33,959 nt of DNA, taken from assembly GCA_902765725.1 (NCBI GenBank), contig CACXAT010000024.1:1-33959 (forward strand). The letters run 5' to 3'. Position numbers and translations under genes: made by a program. The stretch is from an uncultured Lachnospiraceae bacterium (GTDB lineage Bacteria > Bacillota > Clostridia > Lachnospirales > Lachnospiraceae). Below, in pieces: positions 6,876-14,614 of the stretch; the stretch's first letter is position 1; each line of letters opens with the position of its first letter. The notes beneath the pieces were generated by a model, which was not told where the DNA came from, made no database searches, and was given only the letters and a program-made list of their open reading frames with translations.

Positions 6876-6903
6876 TTGCGCCTCATAGAATATGAGCTAT
6901 ACT
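6876..6903 (+). promoter_or_regulatory. udk promoter with palindrome in its spacer
   Basis: A -35-like TTGCGC (6876-6881) and a -10 TATACT (6898-6903) are 16 bases apart. The spacer holds a perfect inverted repeat, CTCATA (6882-6887), GAA, TATGAG (6891-6896), filling almost the whole gap. Such a location is typical of an operator, but the repeat could also be chance. Confidence 0.5.
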
Positions 6904-6987
6904 GTAAAAAAATGAATGTCCCCAAGGAAGGACAGTAGCAGGCGCATGAAAAGTATGGAAGGGGTTTCCCGGAAAGGATCGTGACAT

Positions 6988-7617
6988 ATGGATAAAAATG
7001 ACATTATAGTGATCGGGATCGCAGGCGGTACCGGAAGCGGCAAAACAACCATCACGAAGAAACTGGAAGAGAAGTTCCTCGATGACGTGACCGTCATCTA
7101 CCATGACAATTATTACAAGGCCCGCCATGAGCTGACCTACGAGGAGAGGGTCAAGCTGAACTATGACCATCCGGAGGCCTTCGACACGGAGCTCATGATC
7201 CGGGATCTGGACGCGCTCAGGAGCGGAGCGGCCATAGACTGCCCGGTTTATGACTATTCCATCTATGACAGGACGGACCGCACCGTGACCATCGTCCCCT
7301 CCAGGGTCATCATCGTTGAGGGGATCCTGATCTTCCACGAGAAGGCGCTCAGGGACCTGATGGATATCAAGCTCTTTGTCGACGCGGATGCGGATGTGCG
7401 CATCCTGCGCCGCATCGTGAGGGACGTCAAGGAGAGGGGAAGATCCCTGGACAGCGTCATTTCCCAGTATCTGACGACCGTCAAGCCCATGCACGAGGCA
7501 TTTGTCGAGCCTTCCAAACGGTATGCGGATGTGATCATCCCCGAGGGCGGACGCAATAAGGTGGCTCTGGATATGGTGATCAACCGCGTGCGCTATCATC
7601 TGGAGGATAAGGTATAA
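6988..7617 (+). CDS. udk: Uridine kinase
   Basis: This pyrimidine-salvage enzyme phosphorylates uridine and cytidine to UMP and CMP in the cytoplasm. The Walker A loop GGTGSGKTT is at residues 13-21. It is followed by YHDNYYKARHELTYEER and NYDHPEAFDTELM (nucleoside-binding region), CPVYDYSIYDRT, EGILIFHEKALRDLMDIKLFVD and the RRIVRDVKERGR lid region. The 209-residue length is normal for the family. AAGGA about 9 bases before the ATG supports the start. It lies just upstream of araD but is separated from it by a hairpin and a second promoter, so the two are probably separate units. Pyrimidine or phosphoribulokinase-like alternatives are less likely given the motif set. Confidence 0.93.
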   Translation: MDKNDIIVIGIAGGTGSGKTTITKKLEEKFLDDVTVIYHDNYYKARHELTYEERVKLNYDHPEAFDTELMIRDLDALRSGAAIDCPVYDYSIYDRTDRTVTIVPSRVIIVEGILIFHEKALRDLMDIKLFVDADADVRILRRIVRDVKERGRSLDSVISQYLTTVKPMHEAFVEPSKRYADVIIPEGGRNKVALDMVINRVRYHLEDKV

Positions 7618-7624
7618 ATAAAAT

Positions 7625-7649
7625 GCCGTAAATGGTTTTTCCAAACGGC
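7625..7649 (+). terminator. Weak hairpin after udk
   Basis: GCCGT (7625-7629) pairs with ACGGC (7645-7649), with an inner TGG / CCA around a five-T loop. It starts eight bases after the udk stop. The sequence after it is only mildly T-rich (GGTTTCT), so termination is probably partial. Confidence 0.35.
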
Positions 7650-7655
7650 GGTTTC

Positions 7656-7664
7656 TGCTATAAT
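7656..7664 (+). promoter_or_regulatory. Extended -10 promoter of araD
   Basis: TGCTATAAT is a perfect TATAAT (7659-7664) with an upstream TG. No good -35 lies at 17 bases. It sits 50 bases before the araD start codon. Confidence 0.6.
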
Positions 7665-7713
7665 CGGAACAGTGGGTTTCGAAGAAAACAGGTTTTTTTC
7701 GGAGGTTAAGGAT

Positions 7714-8409
7714 ATGCTGGAAAAACTGAAGGAGGATGTCTGCAGAGCGAACCTGCAGCTTCCGGAGTATGGTCTTGTTACATTTACATGGGGCAACGTA
7801 AGCGGTATTGATCGCGAGAAGGGACTCTTCGTCATTAAGCCGAGCGGAGTATCCTATGAAGAGCTGAAGCCGTCGGATATGGTCGTGATCGACATGGACG
7901 GCAACAAGGTGGAGGGAGATCTGAATCCGTCCACGGATACGCCGACTCATCTTGAGCTGTATAAGGCGTTCCCGGAGATCGGCGGCGTGGTCCACACCCA
8001 TTCGACCTTTGCCACCAGCTGGGCACAGGCAGGACATGATATCCCGCTGAAGGGTACGACCCATGCGGATTATTTCTACGGCGATGTTCCCTGCACAAGG
8101 AATCTGACACCTGAAGAGGTTGACGAGGCTTATGAGAAGAATACCGGCAAGGTGATCATCGAAGCCTTCGAAGGCAGGAATCCGGTCTATGTTCCCGGCG
8201 TGATCTGCCGCAACCACGGACCCTTCGCATGGGGCAAGGACTGCTTCCAGGCGGTCTATCATGCCAAGGTGCTCGAAGAGGTCGCGAAGATGGACTTCAT
8301 CACGAAGATGATCGATCCCTCGGCGCCGGATGCTCCTGAATATGTCAAGGAGAAGCATTTCCTGAGAAAGCACGGACCGAACGCATATTACGGACAGGGC
8401 AAGGGCTGA
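7714..8409 (+). CDS. araD: L-ribulose-5-phosphate 4-epimerase
   Basis: This zinc enzyme of the class II aldolase/adducin fold turns L-ribulose-5-phosphate into D-xylulose-5-phosphate, the last step of L-arabinose use before the pentose phosphate pathway. Visible marks are the phosphate-binding TWGNVSG near residue 27, KPSGV, the zinc-binding HTHST, and a third ligand region [10 protein letters not shown]. The 231-residue product matches AraD. The frame is open from a GTG at 7672, but the ATG at 7714 has GGAGG eight bases upstream and is chosen. The kinase gene follows about 100 bases later on the same strand. No araA or araR is in the window. Related UlaF/SgbE epimerases are a close alternative. 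Confidence 0.9.
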   Translation: MLEKLKEDVCRANLQLPEYGLVTFTWGNVSGIDREKGLFVIKPSGVSYEELKPSDMVVIDMDGNKVEGDLNPSTDTPTHLELYKAFPEIGGVVHTHSTFATSWAQAGHDIPLKGTTHADYFYGDVPCTRNLTPEEVDEAYEKNTGKVIIEAFEGRNPVYVPGVICRNHGPFAWGKDCFQAVYHAKVLEEVAKMDFITKMIDPSAPDAPEYVKEKHFLRKHGPNAYYGQGKG

Positions 8410-8508
8410 CAGAGCCCCTGCTTATCGGATCAGTTAATCAATGTGCCATGGCGCCGGGAGCGCGCCGGCACGGCAGTTATGTCGTATCAGACAGAAACGG
8501 AGAATTAC

Positions 8509-10107
8509 ATGTCGGATGTAAAAGAAGCAATCAGGAGCGGTAAGACGGCTCTGGGTATTGAGTTCGGTTCAACGAATATCAAGAGTGTACTGGTTGGCGA
8601 GAAGGGCGAAGTCCTGGCAACAGGAAGCTACGGATGGGAGAATTCCCTGATCGACGGGATCTGGACCTATTCCAGAGAGGAGATCCTTGCCGGCCTGAAG
8701 GGCTGCTATGCGGCCATGATCCAGGATGTGCAGAAGAAATATGACATCATCCCGGATACCTACGGAGCACTTGGCATCAGCGCCATGATGCACGGCTATA
8801 TCGCTCTGGATAAGGACGGCAATCTGCTCTCGCCGTTCCAGACCTGGAGGAATTCCAACACGCAGCAGGCAGCGGATGAGCTGACAGAGTTGTTTGATTT
8901 CAATATCCCGCTGCGCTGGACCATCGCGCATCTGTATCAGTGCGTGCTGGATCAGGAAGAGCATCTGAAGGATGTTGCCTTCGTGACTACGCTGGATTCC
9001 TATGTGCATTACCTTCTGACCGGTGAGAAATATACCGGCGTCGGCGATGCGTCCGGTATCTTCCCGATCGATTCCAGCACCAATGACTATGACCAGGTGA
9101 TGGTCGACAAGTTTGACGCTCTGATCGCGAAGTACAACTATTCCTGGAAGCTGCGCGATGTCCTTCCGAAGGTTCTGGTCGCGGGCGAGAACGCCGGGAC
9201 CCTGACCGAGGACGGCGCGAAGCTGCTGGATGAGACAGGCACCCTGAAGGCGGGCATCCCGATGGTTCCTTCCGAGGGCGACGCGGGCACCGGTATGGTC
9301 GCGACCAATTCCTGCGCAGTCAGGACCGGCAACGTCAGCGCCGGAACCAGCACATTTGCGATGCTGGTCTGCGAGAAGCCGCTTCAGAAGATGTACCGTG
9401 AGATCGATATGGTGACCACGCCGACCGGCTATCCGGTTGCCATGTCCCATGCAAACAACGGAACCTCTGACCTGAACGCATGGGTCGGACTGTTCGGTGA
9501 GTTCGCAAAGCTTGCGGGATTTGTCATGGAACCGGGTGATCTGTACAGGCTTCTGTATGAGAATTCCCTTACCGGCGACAAGGACTGCGGCGGCATGATG
9601 TCCTACGGATATTATTCCGGAGAAGGCATTACCCACCTCAATGAAGGCCGCCCGCTGTTCTTGAGACAGCCGGACAGCAACTTCAACCTGGCGAACTTCA
9701 TGAGAGCACACCTGTATTCCTCTCTCGGAGCAGTCAAGCTTGGCCTGGACATCCTTCTGAAGGAAGAGAAGGTCGCTGTTGACCGCATCATGGGACACGG
9801 CGGACTGTTCAAGACGAAGGGAGTTGCCCAGAGATATCTGGCGGCCGCTGTTCATGCGCCTGTCAGCGTTCTGGAGACAGCCGGAGAGGGCGGCCCCTGG
9901 GGCATGGCTCTTCTGGCACTGTACCTGATCAGGAAGGAAGAGGGCGAGAGCCTGGAAGACTTCCTGGAGAAGAAGATCTTCGCCGATATGGCCAGCGAAA
10001 CCGTAGAGCCGGATCAGGCTGATATCGACGGCTTCGAGGCATTCACTGCCCGCTACAGTGCATGCATCCCGGCTGAGAAGGCCGCGGTTGACACGCTGAA
10101 GGCATGA
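8509..10107 (+). CDS. FGGY-family carbohydrate kinase, probable ribulokinase
   Basis: This predicted cytoplasmic ATP-dependent sugar kinase has an N-terminal phosphate loop LGIEFGSTNIKSVLVG, a substrate-region ISAMMHGYIALDKDG, a middle GDASGIFPIDSST and the second-domain NVSAGTSTFAMLV, followed by GGLFKTKGVAQRYLAAA. The 532-residue length suits the family. The ATG at 8509 is chosen for GGAG six bases upstream; in-frame GTG 8443 and ATG 8479 have weaker sites. Its closest visible resemblance is to the xylulokinase-like group rather than classic AraB. Position directly after araD suggests L-ribulose as substrate, a pathway-completing role; this is inference. Xylulose or another ketopentose is the alternative. 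A good terminator follows. Confidence 0.82.
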   Translation: MSDVKEAIRSGKTALGIEFGSTNIKSVLVGEKGEVLATGSYGWENSLIDGIWTYSREEILAGLKGCYAAMIQDVQKKYDIIPDTYGALGISAMMHGYIALDKDGNLLSPFQTWRNSNTQQAADELTELFDFNIPLRWTIAHLYQCVLDQEEHLKDVAFVTTLDSYVHYLLTGEKYTGVGDASGIFPIDSSTNDYDQVMVDKFDALIAKYNYSWKLRDVLPKVLVAGENAGTLTEDGAKLLDETGTLKAGIPMVPSEGDAGTGMVATNSCAVRTGNVSAGTSTFAMLVCEKPLQKMYREIDMVTTPTGYPVAMSHANNGTSDLNAWVGLFGEFAKLAGFVMEPGDLYRLLYENSLTGDKDCGGMMSYGYYSGEGITHLNEGRPLFLRQPDSNFNLANFMRAHLYSSLGAVKLGLDILLKEEKVAVDRIMGHGGLFKTKGVAQRYLAAAVHAPVSVLETAGEGGPWGMALLALYLIRKEEGESLEDFLEKKIFADMASETVEPDQADIDGFEAFTARYSACIPAEKAAVDTLKA

Positions 10108-10155
10108 CAGCAGCCTGAGAAGTATTCAGATCTCATAAAATGAACTGACGAAAGT

Positions 10156-10191
10156 GCCGTCAGGCGGTCTGAGACCGCCCGGCGGCCTTTT
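10156..10191 (+). terminator. Terminator of the araD-kinase unit
   Basis: An inner 7-bp GC stem (GGCGGTC 10163-10169 with GACCGCC 10173-10179, loop TGA) sits on an outer GCCG / CGGC pairing, followed by CTTTTCTCTT. It lies just upstream of the ruvA promoter. Confidence 0.75.
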
Positions 10192-10194
10192 CTC

Positions 10195-10223
10195 TTGTAC
10201 AGCCCTTCCCCTTCTGTTATAAT
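10195..10223 (+). promoter_or_regulatory. Promoter of the ruvA-led gene run
   Basis: A perfect TATAAT (10218-10223) carries an upstream TG at 10215-10216 (extended -10). A -35-like TTGTAC (10195-10200) lies 17 bases away. The leader to the ruvA ATG is about 35 bases. Confidence 0.7.
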
Positions 10224-10265
10224 CAATCCAAATGTCGAACAGAAATTCGATTGGGAGAAGGCAGA

Positions 10266-10883
10266 ATGATCACTTATCTTCGTGGAGAAGTAGCGGCAGT
10301 ATATGACGGAAGAGTTGTTCTGGATGTGAACGGCGTGGGCTTTCAGATCTTCGTAAGCACCAGGGACGCGGCGGATATGCCGGCCGTGGGGGAGGAGGTC
10401 AGGATCCATACCTACATGTCCGTTTCTGAGGACGCGATGCGGCTGTACGGATTCTTATCCGAAGACGATCTGAATGTCTACAGGACCATGATCACGGTCT
10501 CCGGCGTGGGCCCCAAGGCCGCTCTGGGCGTCCTCGGCGCCATGAGCGCCAACGAGATCCGCTTTGCGGTATTCTCGGATGATTACAAGGCACTGTCGAA
10601 GGCACCGGGCATCGGACCGAAGACGGCCAAGAAGCTGATCCTGGAGCTGAAGGACAAACTGAAGCTTGAGGATGCGCTGGAGAGCCTCCAGCAGGATGGC
10701 GCGGCCCCGGATATTAGCGGCGCGGCTGCATCTGAGGCGGAGATGAATGATGCGGTCCAGGCGCTGGTCTCCCTGGGATATTCCTCCGCGGAGGCGCTCA
10801 GGGCAGTGCGGAAGGTGAAGATTACAGAAGATATGCAGACGCAGGATGTGCTGAAGATGGCACTGAAGTACATCGGCCTCTGA
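10266..10883 (+). CDS. ruvA: Holliday junction branch-migration subunit RuvA
   Basis: RuvA binds four-way DNA junctions as a tetramer and loads the RuvB motor on opposite arms. The 205-residue protein shows the N-terminal OB fold ([20 protein letters not shown], residues 1-20), the helix-hairpin-helix pair ([14 protein letters not shown] and [20 protein letters not shown]), a variable linker, and a C-terminal RuvB-binding domain ([21 protein letters not shown]). The ATG at 10266 is chosen over the TTG at 10251 because the GGGAGAAGG site lies between them. ruvB follows after 10 bases, and no ruvC or lexA-type gene is nearby. Confidence 0.97.
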   Translation: MITYLRGEVAAVYDGRVVLDVNGVGFQIFVSTRDAADMPAVGEEVRIHTYMSVSEDAMRLYGFLSEDDLNVYRTMITVSGVGPKAALGVLGAMSANEIRFAVFSDDYKALSKAPGIGPKTAKKLILELKDKLKLEDALESLQQDGAAPDISGAAASEAEMNDAVQALVSLGYSSAEALRAVRKVKITEDMQTQDVLKMALKYIGL

Positions 10884-10893
10884 GGATATACAC

Positions 10894-11901
10894 ATGGCAA
10901 AGAGAATCATTACAACAGATGAGACGGAGGAGGATCTTCGGCTCGACCCGAAGCTCAGGCCACAGACCCTGGACCAGTACATCGGTCAGGAGAAGGCTAA
11001 GACGTCTCTCAAGATCTATATAGAAGCTGCCAGAAAGCGCGGCGAGCCGCTGGATCACGTACTGTTCTACGGTCCTCCGGGACTTGGCAAGACCACCCTT
11101 GCGGGGATCATCGCCAACGAGATGGGCGTGAATCTGAAGGTGACTTCAGGGCCGGCCATCGAGAAGCCGGGAGAGATCGCGGCAGTTCTGAACAGTCTGA
11201 ATGAAGGGGATGTCCTGTTTGTGGACGAGATCCACAGACTGAACCGGCAGGTGGAAGAGGTCCTGTATCCCGCGATGGAGGATTATGCCATCGACATCAT
11301 GATCGGCAAAGGAGCCGCGGCCCGGTCGATCCGGCTGGATCTTCCGCCCTTTACGCTGATCGGCGCCACGACCCGGGCGGGGCTTTTGACTGCGCCTCTT
11401 CGGGACAGATTCGGTGTGATCCATCATCTTGAATACTATACGACCCAGGAGCTTAAGACGATCGTCATGCGATCCGCCTCAGTGCTGGGCGTGGATATAG
11501 ACGACAAGGGCGCGGAGGCGATCGCGAGAAGATCGAGGGGAACGCCGAGACTGGCGAACCGTCTGCTGAAGAGGACCCGTGATATTGCCCAGGTAATGTA
11601 TGACGGTGCGATCACCGAGGAAGTGGCCGGCAAGGCACTGGACTTTCTCGACGTGGACCGCAGGGGACTGGACAACATCGACCGGATGATCCTGACCACC
11701 ATGATCGAAAAGTTTGCCGGAAGACCCGTGGGAATCAGCAATCTGGCGGCGGCCATCGGTGAGGACGCGGGCACACTGGAAGATGTCTATGAACCGTATC
11801 TGATCAAGAACGGATTCCTCATGCGCACGCCCTCCGGGCGCGTCGTGACGGATCTTGCCTATCAGCATCTCGGAATCACGAAACCCTCTCAAGAGGACTG
11901 A
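10894..11901 (+). CDS. ruvB: Holliday junction helicase RuvB
   Basis: RuvB is the hexameric AAA+ motor that pulls DNA through RuvA-bound junctions. The 335-residue protein has Walker [12 protein letters not shown] (near residue 55), Walker [11 protein letters not shown], the sensor-type block [19 protein letters not shown], and a C-terminal winged-helix domain ending in [16 protein letters not shown]. The N-terminal [19 protein letters not shown] is typical. GAGG before the ATG overlaps the ruvA stop region. It is followed 14 bases later by zapA. Confidence 0.98.
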   Translation: MAKRIITTDETEEDLRLDPKLRPQTLDQYIGQEKAKTSLKIYIEAARKRGEPLDHVLFYGPPGLGKTTLAGIIANEMGVNLKVTSGPAIEKPGEIAAVLNSLNEGDVLFVDEIHRLNRQVEEVLYPAMEDYAIDIMIGKGAAARSIRLDLPPFTLIGATTRAGLLTAPLRDRFGVIHHLEYYTTQELKTIVMRSASVLGVDIDDKGAEAIARRSRGTPRLANRLLKRTRDIAQVMYDGAITEEVAGKALDFLDVDRRGLDNIDRMILTTMIEKFAGRPVGISNLAAAIGEDAGTLEDVYEPYLIKNGFLMRTPSGRVVTDLAYQHLGITKPSQED

Positions 11902-11915
11902 CAAAGGGGCGCACC

Positions 11916-12353
11916 ATGGAAAAGAAGAATTTTACGGAAGTTGTCATTGACGGTAAGATCTATAAGCTCGGCGGATACGAGAGTGAGGACTATATTCATC
12001 AGGTGGCGACCTATCTCAATAATAAGATCACTGAGATGAAGGCGCTCGACGGATACCGTCATCTGCCGACGGCGCAGAAGAGCCTGATGCTGGATCTCAA
12101 TGCGGCCGATGACTATTTCAAGGCGAAAAAGTCAGTCGAGAAGCTGGAGAAGGATCTGTCCGAGAAAGACAAGGAGCTCTATGAGATCAAGCATGAGCTG
12201 GTCTCCCTGCAGGTGAAGCAGGAGGAGGCTGTCAGACAGATCAGCTCCCTGAAGGAAGAGGCGGCCGACTACCAGAAGAAGATCATCGATCTTGAGGCGA
12301 GGCTCAGCCAGTCAGAGGCCGGACAGAACGGGAACAAGAATCACAGACGCTGA
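11916..12353 (+). CDS. zapA: Cell division protein ZapA
   Basis: ZapA binds FtsZ filaments and bundles them at the division site. The 145-residue protein has the ZapA N-terminal domain (FTEVVIDGKIYKLGGYESEDYIHQVA) and a long coiled coil from about residue 70 to 135, rich in Lys and Glu (KKSVEKLEKDLSEKDKELYEIK). The tail is charged and polar. The start has AAAGGGG upstream. It lies between ruvB and a U32 protein, within an operon-like run leading to SEDS and PBP wall-synthesis genes, which fits a division role. Confidence 0.9.
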   Translation: MEKKNFTEVVIDGKIYKLGGYESEDYIHQVATYLNNKITEMKALDGYRHLPTAQKSLMLDLNAADDYFKAKKSVEKLEKDLSEKDKELYEIKHELVSLQVKQEEAVRQISSLKEEAADYQKKIIDLEARLSQSEAGQNGNKNHRR

Positions 12354-12361
12354 ACTGGAGA

Positions 12362-14611
12362 ATGATGCTGGATACGAGAAACAGACGCAAAAGAGTTGAA
12401 GTTCTGGCTCCCGGCGGCAGCATGGAGGGGATCCGGGCGGCGGTGAACGCCGGCGCGGACGCGGTCTATGCGGGCGGCAGGGCCTTTGGCGCGCGTGCAT
12501 ATGCCAGGAATCCGGAGCAGGATGACCTTTTTGAGGCGATCGATTACTGTCATCTGCACCAGGCGAAACTGTATCTGACAGTGAATACGCTCCTCAAGGA
12601 GAAGGAACTGACACAGCAGCTCTATGAATACCTGGCGCCGGTCTGTGAGCATGGTGTGGATGCCGTGCTCGTGCAGGACTTCGGCGTCTTTCATTTTCTG
12701 AGACGGGAGTTTCCGGATCTTCCGCTGCACGCCTCCACCCAGATGACGGTGACCGGCGCAGACGGAGTGAGGCTTCTGAAGGAGATGGGGGCAGAGCGTG
12801 TCGTTCTGCCCAGGGAACTGAGCCTTGAGGAGATCCGCTCCATCAGGCAGAGCGTGGATGTGGAACTGGAAACCTTTGTACACGGTGCCCTGTGCTACTG
12901 TTATTCGGGACAGTGCCTGATGAGCAGTCTTATCGGCGGCAGGAGCGGAAACCGTGGCAGATGCGCCCAGCCCTGCAGGCTTCCCTATACCCTGCTGGGA
13001 GAGGGGCAGCTGAGCAGGAGCTCTGAGCCCTATCTGCTCAGTCCGAAGGACATCTGCACCCTCCGGATCCTTCCGGATCTGATCGATGCAGGAATCGCCT
13101 CCCTCAAGATCGAGGGCAGGATGAAGAGTCCGGAATATGCGGCAGGCGTAACCGCGATGTACCGCAGATATGTGGACCTGTACCTTGAGAAGGGACGGGG
13201 AGGCTACCGGGTCGAGGCGGAGGATGAGAAGCTGCTGACCCAGCTGTTTTCCCGCGGACCCTACTCGGAGGGGTATTATTCTCACCGAAACGGCAGACCC
13301 ATGATGGTCCTCAGGGAGCAGAAGAAGGAGAAGGGAGATACCCTGCGCTCCAGCCAGGAGGCGGTTGCCAGGATCCATGACCGCTACGAAGAGGTCCCGG
13401 ATATTCCGATACATGGACGTGCCAGGATCCACGCAGGAGAAGAGATGACGCTGCAGGTATCTGCGGCAGGGCGAGGAGTGCTGGAGTGCGGGGACCCGGA
13501 ATGTGTGACGGTCCGCGGTGCGGTGCCCTCTGCGGCCCAGAGCCGTCCCGCGGACATGGCGGGTGTCAGGAAGCAGCTTACAAAGACCGGAGACAGTCCT
13601 TTTGTCTTTGCATCCCTTCAGATCGATCTGGAAGACGGACTGTTTATCCCGCTGAAGGAGCTGAACAGTCTGAGACGCACCGCTCTGGACGCTCTGCAGG
13701 AAAAGATGCTGGCAGGATACCGGCGTATCCCTGCGGCAGGCAGCGCGAAGGACGGATCTTATTTGAAATCACATACCCCGGAGCCTGCATGTGCCGGATC
13801 TCCTTCCGGGGAAAATGAAGCAGACAGCCGGATCTGTCATCCGTCCGTGACCGCCTCTGTGTGCACGCTGTCACAGCTGGAGGAGGTCCTGAAGGCAGGC
13901 AGTGTCCGCGGTGTGTATCTGGACCTTCCGATCTGCAGTGAAGATACGATAAGACGGGTACAGGAGAGCGGCAGGAAGGCCTACATCATGATGCCCCCGG
14001 TCTGGCGCTCTGACACCGTGCGGTTCTATGAAAAAACCGTACACGGCTCTCTGAATGCCCTTGCGGACGGATTCCTGCTTCGAAGCTTTGACCAGATCGG
14101 ATATCTCAGGGAGCGGATGGAGCAGGGCAGAAGGCAGGAGCTGATCGCCGACGCCGGTCTGTACACCTGGAACAGCGAAGCCAGGATGCAGCTGAGAGAG
14201 CTTGGGATCACCACAGACACGCTGCCTTATGAATGCACGGTGCATGAGCTGTCTGACAGAGGATGCGAAGGCAGTGAGTGCGTGATCTACGGATACCAGG
14301 TGCTTATGATCTCGGCCCAGTGTCTTACGAAGACGACCACCGGATGCACCCGCAGGCCAGGAATCCGCTGGCTGAAGGACAGAAAGGGAGTTCAGTTCCC
14401 GGTCCGAAATGAATGCGGCATCTGTACGAACTATATCTATAACAGCGTTCCCCTGGAGCTGGTCACTCTGAAGAGTGAGACGGACAGGCTGGGACCTGGC
14501 TCTGTGCGGTACAGCTTTACCATCGAGAGCGCGGACCAGACAGCCAGGATCCTTCGGGGGGAGCTGCCGGAGAATATTACAAGAGGACATTTCAGGAAAG
14601 GAGTGGAGTAG
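12362..14611 (+). CDS. U32 family protein (long form, DUF3656-like middle)
   Basis: U32 proteins were first named as collagenase-type peptidases, but characterised bacterial members (RlhA, TrhP) install hydroxyl groups on 23S rRNA or tRNA. This 749-residue member has the TIM-barrel start (APGGSMEGIRAAVNAGADAVY), HASTQMTVTGADG, ERVVLPREL, and the cysteine-rich core FVHGALCYCYSGQC with GNRGRCAQPCRLPY. A large middle region (about residues 330-480) matches the DUF3656 position of long clostridial members. More cysteines (CEGSEC, CGICTNY) are in the C-terminal part. The ATG at 12365 has better spacing to GGAG (12357-12360) than 12362, so the start is uncertain by one codon. It sits between zapA and the SEDS gene. 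RNA hydroxylation is more likely than proteolysis. Confidence 0.88.
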   Translation: MMLDTRNRRKRVEVLAPGGSMEGIRAAVNAGADAVYAGGRAFGARAYARNPEQDDLFEAIDYCHLHQAKLYLTVNTLLKEKELTQQLYEYLAPVCEHGVDAVLVQDFGVFHFLRREFPDLPLHASTQMTVTGADGVRLLKEMGAERVVLPRELSLEEIRSIRQSVDVELETFVHGALCYCYSGQCLMSSLIGGRSGNRGRCAQPCRLPYTLLGEGQLSRSSEPYLLSPKDICTLRILPDLIDAGIASLKIEGRMKSPEYAAGVTAMYRRYVDLYLEKGRGGYRVEAEDEKLLTQLFSRGPYSEGYYSHRNGRPMMVLREQKKEKGDTLRSSQEAVARIHDRYEEVPDIPIHGRARIHAGEEMTLQVSAAGRGVLECGDPECVTVRGAVPSAAQSRPADMAGVRKQLTKTGDSPFVFASLQIDLEDGLFIPLKELNSLRRTALDALQEKMLAGYRRIPAAGSAKDGSYLKSHTPEPACAGSPSGENEADSRICHPSVTASVCTLSQLEEVLKAGSVRGVYLDLPICSEDTIRRVQESGRKAYIMMPPVWRSDTVRFYEKTVHGSLNALADGFLLRSFDQIGYLRERMEQGRRQELIADAGLYTWNSEARMQLRELGITTDTLPYECTVHELSDRGCEGSECVIYGYQVLMISAQCLTKTTTGCTRRPGIRWLKDRKGVQFPVRNECGICTNYIYNSVPLELVTLKSETDRLGPGSVRYSFTIESADQTARILRGELPENITRGHFRKGVE

Positions 14612-14614
14612 CGA

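Noticed and set aside
6883..8373. 496-codon open frame on the minus strand over udk and araD
   Set aside because: It lies antisense to two genes with intact family motifs and has no recognisable domain; it is an effect of codon bias.
8569..9855. 428-codon minus-strand frame over the FGGY kinase
   Set aside because: It is an antisense shadow of a gene with clear kinase motifs.
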